DNA of 64,000 bases. Source: Taenia hydatigena. Lineage: Eukaryota > Platyhelminthes > Cestoda > Cyclophyllidea > Taeniidae. The stretch is taken from assembly GCA_036345935.2 (NCBI GenBank), contig JADWOT020000004.1:10806565-10870564 (forward strand), in the 5' to 3' direction. Each line of letters begins with the position of its first letter. Positions within the stretch are counted from its first letter, which is position 1. Both the position numbers and the translations under genes were made by a program. Of the stretch, positions 35,327 through 47,575 are shown in pieces. Below the pieces are notes generated by a model. The model saw nothing but the letters and a program-made list of their open reading frames with translations. It was not told where the DNA came from and did no database searches.

Positions 35327-36345
35327 AAGTAGTCCTACAAACTTGCTATGCTAAAATTAAATAAGCCTCTTGAGGCAAATGCTTATGCATTAAAAGCCGC
35401 ATGTTTGCACTCTCCACTAAGCAATGAAGCAGACCTAATTTCGAAATTCAACAGGAAGAGGTGAACACTTCCTGAACATCTCATCCTGATGCGAGGTATT
35501 TAGTGAACTTTGAACCAAATGTCTCTGTCACGTGTTTGCGGTGTAACCCCATAATCCTGTAATAGCAGCTCGAAGAACTGTTAGCATAGTTAAGAAGTTT
35601 GTTATGATTAGGGAAGCATTTCTGCCTTAATGAAGTTGCTCTGCTTCGACCGCCAGAGGCGTGACACGTTCTCTTGCCTCTAGGGTCTGGAATATGCCTT
35701 GTTCAGATAAATGTCGTCCTGAGAATATTCTTTCCGATTTCGGATCACAGATCTCATCACTTAAGCACTGTCACACCGTTGTTCAAGCTCTGCTTCATTT
35801 CTTTCTAATCGAACAGCCAAAAGTTTCATAGTTAGATATTGTGCTGTACAAAACTGTGAACCACATATATGCGTCGGAAGTGCAGAAATGGTGATAAGTT
35901 GTAACGCAGCGAATCTTTTCTATTGAGCAGTCAGCAATTTAGCTGTTGATGGTTCACTGCCAGATTTTGTGTGCCAAAGGGTGGACTCTATTTAACCTCA
36001 CTGTCGTGTTTTGCGCCAATTCCAACAGCTAGAGCTTCAATGAAGCGGCACACTGGCTTCATTCACAATACCTTCTCCATGCGTTTACAACCACACACCC
36101 ACTCGTTCACTCACTCCTCCATTAACACGGCTCTTTGGGCCATTGTCACACGCTCCTCCACACAATGATTAAGAGGTTGCAATAAAAATTACACCAAAAG
36201 TTTATGCATTCCTTAAGCCGGCACCAAGCTCGCTTTCTCTGTTTTCATCATTGCTATCTCCGTTGGCAGTACCCTGAGATACCTTTAAAGGTTCACTGCC
36301 ATTGCGAATAATAGCAGCCATGCAACAGTAAGGCAATCAGGCTGG
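35327..36345 (+). other. 3' flank of the left GT31 copy
   Basis: No gene. ATTAAA near 35,389 may act as a poly(A) signal. The open frame at 35,971-36,168 is identical to 39,007-38,810 only because the arms are nearly identical here, and it starts with GTG, so it is not taken as a protein. Confidence 0.5.
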
Positions 36346-36496
36346 TACTATTGTGAGGAAAAATTTGATGTAGAGGTAGTTGGTGTGGGTGTTGCTTTGC
36401 TTTTAATTTTGTAATGATTCAACCTTCATCTTGGCAAATGGAACGACTCGATTAAAAGTTGTTTAAGCAGTTTAAAGTGTTCGGCATCGGACCAGT

Positions 36497-37033
36497 TTAA
36501 TCCATACTGGACGTCGGGTGGTAAATGCAACAATGTCCCACTGATCGCCTAACAATTGATAGGCTTAGTACAAGTGTGCACTTCGAGCATTTGTCGCATG
36601 CATTTAGCTCTTGGGAAAAGAAGTTATCAATGCAAGTGGTGTAGGTGTGAGTGTGTGACTGGGTGCAATTGTGTGCATTTGGTACATCATTTAAAACCAT
36701 GTGAAAGTCATCGAGAGTGGGAGTCCAAAATGTAATCCACATTTTCCACTCACATTTTAGACAAGAAACTCTTATGCAAGAATGTAAAGTGCGTGTTTCA
36801 AATAATTGAGCGTTTAACGCCAAAAAGTCAGGTGAAGGTTGTAGTGCGGGCAACAGTTCATCGAAAAAGGAACATTTTAGCATAAATGCAAAAATAGACT
36901 TTAAATGAGCATGGGATCGCATCGCGATGTGTAGAGGCAGAACACACTGATGCCGTTGCTGCTGGCTGTCATCGAAGATGAAAGAACTTCTTCCTATCAA
37001 GGCAGAGGAAAAGTGATGAAACGAACCCCACAT
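36497..37033 (-). CDS. Hypothetical protein with conserved Cys-containing C-terminus
   Basis: A 178-codon uninterrupted minus frame, long for this window. Its last 36 codons (36,607-36,497), LNACDKCSKC to HPTSSMD, match the terminal exon at 12,444-12,554 in length, frame and stop. The bases before them are CCCAAGAG, compared with CTCAACAG at 12.4 kb, so a splice acceptor may still be used and the upstream part of the ORF may be intronic. The family is unknown. ATG usage at 37,033 is not established. Confidence 0.45.
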   Translation of the reverse strand: MWGSFHHFSSALIGRSSFIFDDSQQQRHQCVLPLHIAMRSHAHLKSIFAFMLKCSFFDELLPALQPSPDFLALNAQLFETRTLHSCIRVSCLKCEWKMWITFWTPTLDDFHMVLNDVPNAHNCTQSHTHTYTTCIDNFFSQELNACDKCSKCTLVLSLSIVRRSVGHCCIYHPTSSMD

Positions 37034-37096
37034 TTCAACAAGCTCTGAACTCTAATGCTAGTTGCAAGATAAGTTGCAGAACAAACACGGCTAATC

Positions 37097-37417
37097 TCAA
37101 GTCCTTACAAGATGGCAATTGCATCTGGCAATTGTACTTTTCAAAGGCTTTGCTGTTTCAGGTATGGCTTTGAATGAGTCACAAGTGCTGAACAAATCTA
37201 GATGGCAACGACCGACTGATGGGGTGATTTCGATGTGTGTTGTGAGAAGCTGTCGGGTTAGAGCCAAATATGAAGAGGTGACGAATACACACACACACGC
37301 ACACACAAGTTGGCTTAGGAGATGGGCTAATTTGATTTGACATCTCCGCTGCCTCCGGTTGGCTTTCTTTACTTTGTATCCTTTAGGAACTCGCAAAGTG
37401 CTGCTACTTATATGCAT
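37097..37417 (-). other. Unsupported minus ORF in the spacer
   Basis: 106 codons starting MHISSSTLRVPKGYKVKKAN, with a CA/GT-rich segment encoding a Cys/Val run. It overlaps a plus-strand ORF and has no clear partner at 12-14 kb. Kept as an observation only. Confidence 0.25.
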
Positions 37418-38637
37418 TTCGATTCATGCATATGCATTAGTTTACCTAGACCCATAAAGACTTCGCTTTGCCTGTTTTGTGGACCTGAACTAGATGCAAA
37501 ACGCTAGAATGCTCTTGTGACATTCTTTGCGAAATTGTCTGCTTCATGCACTACCGCATTTTCACCGCGGCATACATTTCCCAACGTGCTATACACCTAG
37601 GCGTTTTGCATTTATCCAAGCACAGCTTTTTATAAACAAGAGCTGGAAATCTCGAGTCCCTAAATTTCAGAGCGCTGTTGGAAGCGAAGTATTTAAGTCG
37701 ATTGTTTGCATCTTCACAGTGATGCACCGGAATAGGCTCATTGGAACGACAATCAAAGCATAAATTGTGAGTATGCTATTGCGAGATCACATCCTTGCCA
37801 CTTTTCTTGCCTTTCCTTCCCAAAAGCACTAGAAACATTTGTTTTCGAATGGCCTTGGGGCACTGAATGTAGCTGTTAATGATAATGGTTCTGTTGTAGT
37901 TTGTTGGTTTCTTACTTCGTCGTAATTAGAATGCCCATGTTGAGCTTTAATTTGACTAGTACTTTATTTCACCAGTCGTGATAATTATGGCAAGATGTTT
38001 TTTCATCTCTGTTAAATTTAATCTACTCTCAAGCGTTGATCCGTCTTCTGTAGACAGATTTATTTAAATACGTTCCAGTTCGAAAGGAACCCAGACATGC
38101 ACTATTGCTAAAAGAAATGGCACACGTTCCATTTAGTTGCCTGTTTTCTTCTCTTTTCGCACCAACACTTAGGTAGTTAAATAACCATTTAATTGGAAAA
38201 TCATGCGATTAGAGACTATTAACATTGTTGCTGAATACTTTTATTGCAGTTGCCTTCTTTACGCCTACAAGAGGTTACGCCTCGAAATTCTTCACGCGCC
38301 ATTCGCATCATTCTTGCTAAACGATGAGTGAGGGAAAAAACATGTATGATGACCGGTTTCTGCCTAAACTCCTGCTCTCCCTCAAAAGTCGATTCGTGCT
38401 AACTTGAAATAGTTAGTGGGACTCGCGTAACCACAGCGAAGTTAAATACAATAAGCGCTAAAACGCCACATTACCAGAATCACAGGCTTTAAGATTCCAT
38501 TTCCGATAAGGTTAGGTGGGCAAATTTTATAAGAGAGAATAGACTGGAAGATGAAATCGCAGCAGTCCCAAAAGATAAGCCCTATATTTGATCTTGAGTG
38601 GTCGCATTGAAGTGGGCAGTTCTATTTCCCTCTACTC

Positions 38638-41600
38638 CTAATTGCCTTACTGTTGCATGGCTGCTATTATTCGCAATGGCAGTGAACCTTTAAAGGTATC
38701 TCAGGGTACTGTCAACGGAGGCAGCAATGATGAAATCAGGGAAAGCGAGCTTGGTGCCGGCTTAAGGAATGCATAAACTTTTGGTGTAATTTTTATTGCA
38801 ACCTCTTAATCATTGTGTGGAGGAGCGTGTGACAATGGCCCAAAGAGCCGTGTTAATGGAGGAGTGAGTGAACGAGTGGGTGTGTGGTTGTAAACGCATG
38901 GAGAAGGTATTGTGAATGAAGCCAGTGTGCCGCTTCATTGAAGCTCTAGCTGTTGGAATTGGCGCAAAACACGACAGTGAGGTTAAATAGAGTCCACCCT
39001 TTGGCACACAAAATCTGGCAGTGAACCATCAACAGCTAAATTGCTGACTGCTCAATAGAAAAGATTCGCTGCGTTACAACTTATCACCATTTCTGCACTT
39101 CCGACGCATATATGTGGTTCACAGTTTTGTACAGCACAATATCTAACTATGAAACTTTTGGCTGTTCGATTAGAAAGAAATGAAGCAGAGCTTGAACAAC
39201 GGTGTGGCAGTGCTTAAGTGATGAGATCTGTGATCCGAAATCGGAAAGAATATTCTCAGGACGACATTTATCTGAACAAGGCATATTCCAGACCCTAAAG
39301 GCAAGAGAACGTGTCACGCCTCTGGCGGTCGAAGCAGAGCAACTTCATTAAGGCAGAAATGCTTCCCTAATCATAACAAACTTCTTAACTATACTAACAG
39401 TTCTTCGAGCTGCTATTACAGGATTATGGGGTTACACCGCAAACACGTGACAGAGACATTTGGTTCAAAGTTCACTAAATACCTCGCATCAGGATGAGAT
39501 GTTCAGGAAGTGTTCACCTCTTCCTGTTGAATTTCGAAATTAGGTCTGCTTCATTGCTTAGTTGAGAGTGTAAACATGCGGCTTTTAATGCATAAGCATT
39601 TGCCTCAAGAGGCTTATTTAATTTTAGCATAGCAAGTTTGTAGGACTACTTTTACAATGTGCACTTGCGCTGTTCAAATTCGCTAAGAAGAGCAAAGAAG
39701 ATATCGGAGCAGTTGACATGCTTGGGCATCGGCCAACTCTCGCGGAACATGCCTTCCATTCTCTTGGGTGTGAGATTCAGCTTGTACTGCACCATTCCCA
39801 ACCACGTGTCATCAATTGCCATGGGCTTAGTGAAGTGCATTGCCAGAGCCAAGTCGTGGACATGACGGTAGCTCCACATACTGTAGATACCCAAGTACTG
39901 TGGTGTATGGAATGGCCAAGGAATTTCGCGCTTCGAGAAGGCCCACTGCAGATACGGACTGGTGTGCCGAAAGACAGGATTCACCATCACTTCGCAACCG
40001 TAGTTCAGGTTTTCTCGAAGTTCCGGTGTTAGGCTGCGTACAAATGTGACTAACTTATTTGTATTGACGGCATAGTCGTCATCAAGAAAGACGAAGATGG
40101 GTTTGCAGAGTCGACAAAATCGAGCAGCCCACTGGAATGTGTGGAACATTTTCAGCGTCAAATTATAGTAGGAGTCTTCGTAGTCACCGACAAGTAGGTC
40201 AGCATACTCGTGCATTTCCCTGGAAAGCATTTCGGCTGTCCTTTGTGGATGCTGTGAATATGCCTTCAGTTTATTTCCTGCCCTGTTATTAAGGGTCACA
40301 TTGAATCCGTCTCATTGAAATACGTTGTCCAGCGAAGTTCGTGGTAAGCCGATAGAGAAGATGAGGTAAATCTTGACATCCGGGTAGTAGAGATGGTAGA
40401 GTTTGCGCAGTTGACTTCTCTCCTCAAAATTGTAGACCCCTGACTTGTAGACAATCACCACGTCAGGGCGAGACAATCCACCGGCGAGCCCATCTGTGGC
40501 TTGTGGGTGCGTGAGAGGAGAGCATACTCTAGAGGGTACTTGGAGAAATCGGATCCATGGATTGTAAAGGGGAGGCTAAAAGAAGAATGCAAGATCACAG
40601 AATAATGTTCCTGAGATATTGTTTCATGCAAGGCGGTAGAGGACGGGATGTCATGAGTGGAAGAGCAAAAGCATATTCATGCATTCACATACCCACACAT
40701 ATTAACTACCACACGGAGGGCTGCTAGCCCACTTACAAGAAAGTGGTGTCATGAAAAGCAATGGTAGACTTTCTGCGTACGTGAGAAATGGGTTTGTCAT
40801 TAATGAGCGATTGCAGTGTAGCCCTCATGGTAATCGACTGAGGATAAAGCTGGTAGACGCTAGGATCAAAATTTGGCAACCACTCGACATCCGGAATGCT
40901 TGCCAACTCCTCAAATCTCAGGCGTCTACTGCTTCCGTTTATTCGAATTTTCGACTCCTCAATCGTGGGTGTTGTGTTCAGTAGGTTGGATTTGTCGAAG
41001 ACGCTCGTATAGCACAGGCGCAGCCGATAGTAGCCGTTTGGGCTCGCAAAAATACTATCGTTCCATGCGCAGTAAGTACCGTTGCGATTTGGTTGAGTTA
41101 CCCACCTCTCGGAGGATGTGGTTTTGAAGTGAATGGCATAAATGTAGATAAGGTAATTTATGGATGCGCAGATGACAATGAAGTGTAACACCGATTTTCG
41201 ATTTGTAGAATGGAAAGGAAGAGCAGGAGCTCCCATGTTTCATGCTACAATGCAGTGCTTAATTCAACTGCGTGCAGTTCATATGTGGGCGCGTCTCACC
41301 AGAAATTACTTTGCTAAGTGGTCTAAAACGATAGGATAGTGTGCAAATGATGCTTGAGGCTGGGGTGGTTGTGCTTACCTCACAGTATCATCTGGCAATG
41401 TAACAGGTAAGTGCATTTGCCTGCCTCTTCACATCCACGCCCACATCACTTCACCCACTGTCTGACGCACCACACACTGCACAAGTGTGTACAACACACT
41501 GCAACACGGTTGTGCTTGCATTTCTTTACTAAATCGACTGGTTTGCCTATGGCAAGGGAGATACTGTGCATAAATCAGATCTGCAAAATCAGCAAGAATG

Positions 41601-43020
41601 CACGCACAGCTCGATAGGCGCTGAATAACCTACGACGCATCCCATTAAGCAGCATGCTGACAGGACTATCCTCAAACAAAGTGCTTCCCGAGGAAACAAT
41701 TTAGGTATTTGTATAAAATCGTATCTAATTTTAAACGAACCCGAATTCGGGTTTTAGATGCGCAATCACACCCATGTAATCGGGGTGATGGGATGAATTT
41801 TGGCATTTTGTTGAGTAACAGTAGCATTGCCATTGGGTATGCATCGTGCATTAATAATGTGCATTTATGTACAACCGAGTGATAGGGATGAATCCTTGAG
41901 TTAGACAAATTGATATTTTATGCAGACTTAATTAGGCATCTGTGGGAACGATGTTTACCTTTAACGATAATAATTCAAGGCAGATTTGTGCATGAAAGTG
42001 TGCATCAAATATTTGCACGCTTTCATTGATACGGAAGTGTATTTTTGTATCATGCATAAGTATGTGCATATGGGGGAACGGATCTATGTTTTGGAAATCA
42101 GAATACATGTATGCATGCCAGTGAGCATAGCGTCAGTTTAGTGTTCCCTGCTATGGGCGGTAACGATGACGCGGTTCTTCTATGCAGCGCTGCTTTTCAA
42201 TGCCAATTGAAGTAATGTGCAGCAGCGTGCTGCTGGCAGCCATCAGGATGGGCTGAAAGTAAGAGCTCAACTGACTACTTCATTCGGTGAAGTAGACGTC
42301 ATCTTGCCGTGTTAGTTGTGGTGCGGAATTCGCTTGTCCTTGGTGCAAAATGCCAAATTGAGGCGTAAATGGCTTCGTCAGCAGCATGGTTCATGGCATT
42401 GTGGATGTACAAATGCAAACCAACTCACATGCGCGACAACCTACATGCGTTGCTAGTTGGCCTCATTGTTCACACCCACCACCGGACACACACTACCTGC
42501 ACATCCGTGCAGACCGCATATCGCATCTAGGCTATTGTGAATACCGCATATAATAAATAAAATCGCAAGAATTTGTCCTCCAAGAGGCTAGAACAATCCA
42601 TTTCACCAGACAGTTTGGTGACCTAATGCAAGCAAACACTCGTAGAATCTACTGAACAATCATTCCAATTCGCAAAACCTACCCATACAACCACACCTTA
42701 CTTTGCCTGAATTTATTCTCACCTAGCTTTATCCATAATTATTTTTTCCTTATTACGATTCCTTCCCTCTGGTTCGATTTTACTCATGTTTTAACTGGTG
42801 AATCTGCAGCTAGCTTGACTCTAGTTGTTTTATCTCTGAGTTCGTATGCTGAGAAGATGTAGCAGGAGCATTGGCAAAATTAATGCATTTCTCAGAGCAG
42901 ATGCATTGTATCGAACAGTGCATTGCTTACTTTAGAATGTTAAGAAGTAGTCGAGATACCTTAGCAACACACCAGCTTGTGTATGGAGGCTTACGATTGG
43001 ACGCCAATGAAAAGTGGCAT
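38638..43020 (-). repeat. Palindrome IR2, right arm (~4.4 kb)
   Basis: Inverted partner of 31,905-36,345. The inner boundary is at ATTGCCTTACTGTTGCATGG (38,641) and the outer boundary is near CGATTGGACGCCAATG (about 42,995-43,010). Divergence rises outward. The right GT31 copy carries the same intron position and the same exon lengths (500 and 924 bases) as the left. Confidence 0.9.
39652..41236 (-). pseudogene. Beta-1,3-glycosyltransferase, GT31 family, right-arm copy with nonsense codon
   Basis: Mirror of the left copy: exon 1 41,236-40,737 (MGAPALPFHSTNRKS, same signal anchor), intron, exon 2 40,575-39,652. The codon at 40,314-40,312 is TGA where the left copy has CGA (34,664-34,666), in the middle of VFQRDGFNV. 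That is a C-to-T change at a CpG, and it removes everything after it, including the DxD motif. The remaining 215 codons downstream are open and differ from the left copy by only a few residues (for example EYADLL for EYDDLL). The splice-frame ambiguity of exon 2 is shared with the left copy. It is likely a very young pseudogene, unless the stop is an assembly or allelic variant. Confidence 0.8.
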
Positions 43021-45137
43021 TAGCGGTTGGGTGGCACCGGGTTTCAGTACCCATTGGGTGGAGATGGACCCACACGACTACCACCAGTTACTTTGACATT
43101 GTCACTGAATCGCAAATGAAAATTGTGATCTATTACGATTATCTATCTAGCCAAGGGCGCAAATATATCAATGCGTCAGAAGCTTCATGCATTAAAGCTT
43201 TGAGGATGTGAAGTCATTTAGGTGCGAATTTCCCTTAAATGCGCTGCTTCATTTGATACCGTTTAATGGCTGATGAATGACACGAGCATGGAGCACATGA
43301 CTTGAAGTTTATTTCGCAAGCTGTTAGCGTGCTTTTTCACTTTTGCTTTTGACATCTAGCAGAGCAGCCACTAATGGATTTGCGTTTTGTTCTTTGTTAG
43401 AGAGCAGCTTTCTTCCGTGGTGGTTAATAGAGGAGGTTGCTTGCAACAGGTTCGACCGCAAAAGTTGGGCTACGATGATTCACTCAACCGCGTGTTGACC
43501 TACCTGCCCACTTGAGTCCCCACAGGTCCCATTTCTGCCCCAGAATCTTGCCATTTGCCATATATTCAACGCACTTCATGCACCCCATCCAGCCTTTAGC
43601 GTACATGGAGGAAGATACAATGACCACAACGCAGATCATGATCCAAATTATACATTGCTATAAAAAAGCTAAGGACAACGGATCAAATGTCGTCTAAAAC
43701 TAGGAATTGTATAAAAATTAGCTAATTAACTGGATGTCATGGCAAATATGCTTGATGTAAGTTGCGTTAGAGCGCCTTAGCTGTACTATATCTAGCTTTG
43801 AAGTGTTACATTGTAGAAGACAGAGCAAGAAATTGCGCCTGATAAGACAAGGGTGTCAGATCGTAGGGCAAGTCAAGTCTCGCGTCTAAGAGTGGCAAGC
43901 CCACACTTGATGCGTACATGTGATGGAGTGGTGTGACTCCTACACAGTGTGACTGCTAAGAGCAGTGGAAGTGTGTTTGAAAACTAACATATGCAGGTAG
44001 GCATTGTTCTGACTGCATTCTGTTCGCCTTCTGGCGGACTCGGCATGCACTGCAATCCGACACTTTTGCTTTCTCGCACTAATTTCTGCATCGCTTTACC
44101 ACTAAACGCTGCACCAATTTCTGGTCGCAGAACGCATCAAAGCCACCCAATGAGATGGTCAGTCCAAGTGGCCTTTGATCACATTAGCCTCACGGACAGT
44201 TGAGGTTTAAAACTGGTGCAATTTTTAGGATACTGCTGTATTTCTTGTAATCCTCTCACTGGTGCTACCTGGATATGTTCTACTTCACAAGAGTGTCGAC
44301 TACAATGCTTCCGTACTGATTGGAGGCCTGGTGATTTACCGTTCAATTGCGTCAAAATGGATGGTGGCAGGTACATGCGACAATCGAAGTGGTTAAGCAA
44401 CCGTAATTGCAGTTGCAATGGTTTTGTATTCGCAAGCCGTATCTTCTGCTGCATCACTTTATTTGATAGGCGCCTTGCTACTGTTAGGAGATAGGTGAAA
44501 CAGGCACATATTTTGAACTACTAAAAGAAACAGAAGATGGAATCATGAGGTGCATGGATAATAGCACAAATGTAACCGTATATACGATTTTTGTTAAAAC
44601 CAACTCAACTTAAGTAGTAATGGGACAGACTTTTAAGCTAACCATGTTGGAAGACGTCTTTGTAACGAGTTGCTTTTGGCATGATATCTTAGTCATACTA
44701 AGCGAACCACAGGAACGATCGCTCCATCATACCACGTGCGGCTGTGAAGAGATGGTGCATTAGTCTACGACGGTGGGAGGGAATGCGTGGTGGTCTCACA
44801 GCTACTTCATTTCCTAATGACAGTCTTTTGCGGTTTCGCAATGTGTGGATCAAAGTAAAGGAAATGCATGATCCAGTTAGTGAGTGAGTAAACAAAGAGT
44901 AAGTCTGAGTATGGCCGCATAGCTTAGTTAACAAAGTTCCGCTGATCAAAATTTTCGCATAGAATAGAGGTCAGTTACATTTTGTGCTACATTCCTAAGG
45001 ATTGCTGGGATGCAAGTTTCCTCATAAAGGGGATATCCGGTTCCAAGCTATAGGCATGATGATCGGGCTGGAGCCGGTGACAGCATCATCAACTGCAGCA
45101 GCAAGATTTGTAGCTCGTCCAAGTGGTCCCACCCATT
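43021..45137. other. No gene recognised
   Basis: Short ORFs only (43,014-43,211; 43,512-43,697; 44,216-44,494 plus; 44,457-44,179 minus). The 44.2 kb pair overlaps on opposite strands with equal length, one Cys-rich and one Gln/Leu-rich, and neither has independent support. Confidence 0.4.
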
Positions 45138-45398
45138 TTAGCTAATATACCCTCCTTGCAATAATGGTTGCTTCGAATGGAAAAGATTTGGGGTACTAGA
45201 ATGGTCGTTGGGTAGAAACGCTAATCGCACTATCCTGATCCTTAGAGTTAAGTCTACTGCGGCACAATGTGTCCCTGTATCGACTAAGACAGAGTCCGCA
45301 TAGTTGTAGAATGAGCCAGAGTGTAAAACCTCCACAGCGCCTTGACATCTAAATGCCTTGTGTATTTTGGCACTTAGTTCGTTGGAAAATGTGCGCAC
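45138..45398 (-). CDS. Hypothetical protein exon
   Basis: ATG-less frame of 86 codons (the ORF start is GTG), minus strand, containing ELSAKIHKAFRCQGAVEVLH and LRIRIVRLAFLPNDHSS. Balanced composition suggests coding. There is no duplicate, no recognised family and no certain splice sites. Confidence 0.3.
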   Translation of the reverse strand: MRTFSNELSAKIHKAFRCQGAVEVLHSGSFYNYADSVLVDTGTHCAAVDLTLRIRIVRLAFLPNDHSSTPNLFHSKQPLLQGGYIS

Positions 45399-45589
45399 AG
45401 CCTTGCAGTGTGGTTAGCTGTTGCTGAAAAGAAAGGAGTGGCATTGGTGAATGAAGTGAGCTGGTTGTTAATGCGGCATTTTTCGAATTACCGTCTTGCG
45501 TGAATGAAGATAAACTGGGTAGGCGAATGAGTGAGTAAAAGAAGAGAAGGCAGGATCAACTTGCTCTTCTCGAAGTTGTTGCTACTAGC

Positions 45590-45790
45590 ACCGCCTGTTT
45601 GCCCTTGCCTCTTCTTTATCTGCACCGAGCTGTGGTGAGCATCGAATTGGCCTCCCTCACGACTAGTCAGCCTGAGACGCGATTATAAGCACATCGAAAC
45701 GTTGCTGAGACGTCATTACTTGCTGCTGCTTTGTGTCCTACTAAAGTAATGCATTTTCCCTACATATTTCCCAATCAAAACAACATCGTA
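45590..45790 (+). repeat. Direct repeat E, copy 2
   Basis: Partner of 19,222-19,450; see shared words there. About 30 bases shorter owing to internal deletions. Confidence 0.65.
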
Positions 45791-46643
45791 ATTGTGTGTG
45801 TTGAGCAATAATCGTTGGCCTACTGAAAGCAGTTGAGCTTAGCAGCGTTGTTGATCGTGTTGTTACGACCAGTGTCACAAGTGGGCGTTAATCAGAGCTG
45901 GCTAGTAGTGGTGGCGTCGCATCTGAGCATGCATTTTATCATTTTTATTGGTTTGAATTAAGAGTAGGCAAAGTGACCGCGTCTAACTTGGTGACATGTC
46001 GAGCAGTCACGAGTAGTGAAACCTCACCAATCCAACCATGAGTGGTTAATGTCCTGTAAATCGCCACATGTGACAAGAGATAGTAAAGCTGCATTACATT
46101 CCTCTCAAACCCACCATTCGTAGTCAAACATTGTGTGCATTGTCGCTAGCTTCACGGCGCATGGATTTCAGTGCATCGTGCTACATGATGAACACGCTTC
46201 AGTCATGAGAGCAAAACTATCTTTAAAGAGCTAAATTTTGACTCTTCAAATCGGTGGAAAATAGTAGAGGTGATTGGACAAATAATGCTCTTAGTTGTAC
46301 GTCCTTTGATAACACCACGCTTTGCAATCCATTCAATTCCAACGTCACTTCTTGGAGGAATTGATGATGAAAGAGGCCTTTCCTTATGCTCAAATGTAGA
46401 GCTTGCTTGATGAGGAACGTCCCAGAAAACAGATTTGTAATTGTGCAGCATCTGAACTTAAATATCCGCAGGCATCTACTTGGAGTTGTTGTTAATGTCT
46501 GTAATAAATGTGGCGCAGAGCAGTGAGACATCATTTTAATGCAGCAGAAGGTAGGCGCGGCAGCCCTACATAAAACGCTACAGCTTTTATATTCACTGAC
46601 AACAAATAACAAGAATTCACGGATGCATATATTGGTGTTCTTC
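45791..46643. other. No gene recognised
   Basis: The minus-strand ORF 46,645-46,223 (140 codons) overlaps a second minus ORF in another frame and has no partner or motif. Confidence 0.35.
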
Positions 46644-46768
46644 ATCGTGTAGGAAGAGTGTGCGTTGAACTTAAAAGCCCACCCATTTGAGTTTTAGATT
46701 TCACCACCAGCTGTATCTTAACATGAGCAGCATATGCATCTGGTCCAACCCAAAAAGCCGTTCAACGC
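46644..46768. repeat. Repeat A fragment, third copy
   Basis: ATCGTGTAGGAAGAGTGTGC through AAAGCCGTTCAA matches about 28,816-28,936 and 6,995-7,120 with substitutions. It ends 15 bases before the left edge of IR3, so it replaces whatever lay upstream of the coiled-coil gene in the other arm. Confidence 0.65.
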
Positions 46769-46782
46769 TAGGTCGGCGAGTA

Positions 46783-47575
46783 GCGTTGTTGGCGAAACTG
46801 TACCCAATCCATCTGACTCTCTTTTCTCCCATCACTCAGTACAACCTAATGCTGCGTTCCATGCTGCATGATCTGTCTCACCAAGGGGCGATGCTAAAGT
46901 CGCGTAAGGAGCAGTTAGAGGAGGTGAAGTCATCGACGTCAGAGAGGGAGAAGAAAGCGAAGGATGAAATTATTGAGGTCATGGAAGGAGCAGTGCTGCA
47001 GTTTTGTGCGGCGGCGAACACAGCTCTGAATGCTGCCATGGCGAAAGTGGAGAAGGCGAATGAGGCTAGCCACGAGAGCATAAGCAAACTCGTGCGAAAG
47101 ACCTTGGACCTGGATTCAGAAGCAAGCAAGATGCAAGATGTCTGCGCGTCGCTGAATGGGATTACAGTGAGTGGCAGTGACTGTTGTTGCATAGTGTGTT
47201 GAAAAGTCTTCCAACTGGTCCTTCCAATTCCTCTTCTTGCATCCTATCCTTTCTGCCTTCTCTATCTTACGCTTTATTTGTTCCTTCCCTGCTATAGCAT
47301 TTGTAAGAAGCACTGGCGAAACAAAAGTGGTTGGAATGGCTCCGTCGTGAAGTCACGCTTTTGGAGGCAGAGGAGATGATTGAACACCAAAGACCTACGT
47401 CCATCATTCAGATGCAGGTGTCTGATGGATTCACTAAAGTAAGTTATTAAACGTGCGAGTAAACTTTGACTCATTAAATCTAACCTACGAGTTTTGCCTT
47501 TCGCAATGGATCAAGAGATAGCGAAGCAACGATTCGACTGGGGAAACAAATCTATCAGTTTTAGTCAAAGCAAAG
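46783..47575 (+). repeat. Inverted repeat IR3, left arm
   Basis: Reverse complement of about 52,545-53,340, covering all three exons and both introns of the coiled-coil gene. Indels are few. Confidence 0.85.

Larger units (their letters stand above)
31905..36345 (+). repeat. Palindrome IR2, left arm (~4.4 kb)
   Basis: Reverse complement of about 38,638-43,020. The inner third (35.3-36.3 kb) is almost identical to its partner; the 198 bases at 35,971-36,168 look the same base for base as 39,007-38,810. The outer third (31.9-33.7 kb) shows frequent substitutions and indels, for example the CTTGCTTGCTTGCTTGC run at 32,307-32,324 is reduced to one CTTGC-like unit in the right arm. The arm contains the open GT31 copy. 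Confidence 0.9.
36346..38637. other. Spacer of the IR2 palindrome
   Basis: About 2.3 kb unique to the centre of the palindrome. It contains repeat F copy 2 (36,470-36,735, minus), a long minus-strand ORF (37,033-36,497) and repeat G copy 2 (37,380-37,770). The remainder to 38,637 shows no gene. Dispersed repeats F and G also lie close together at 12.35-13.85 kb. Confidence 0.7.

Noticed and set aside
35971..36168. A 65-codon ORF identical to one at 39,007-38,810
   Set aside because: Identity reflects the near-identical inner arms, and the start is GTG, not ATG.
37097..37417. Minus-strand gene in the palindrome spacer
   Set aside because: Partly a CA/GT repeat, overlapped by an opposite ORF, no partner.
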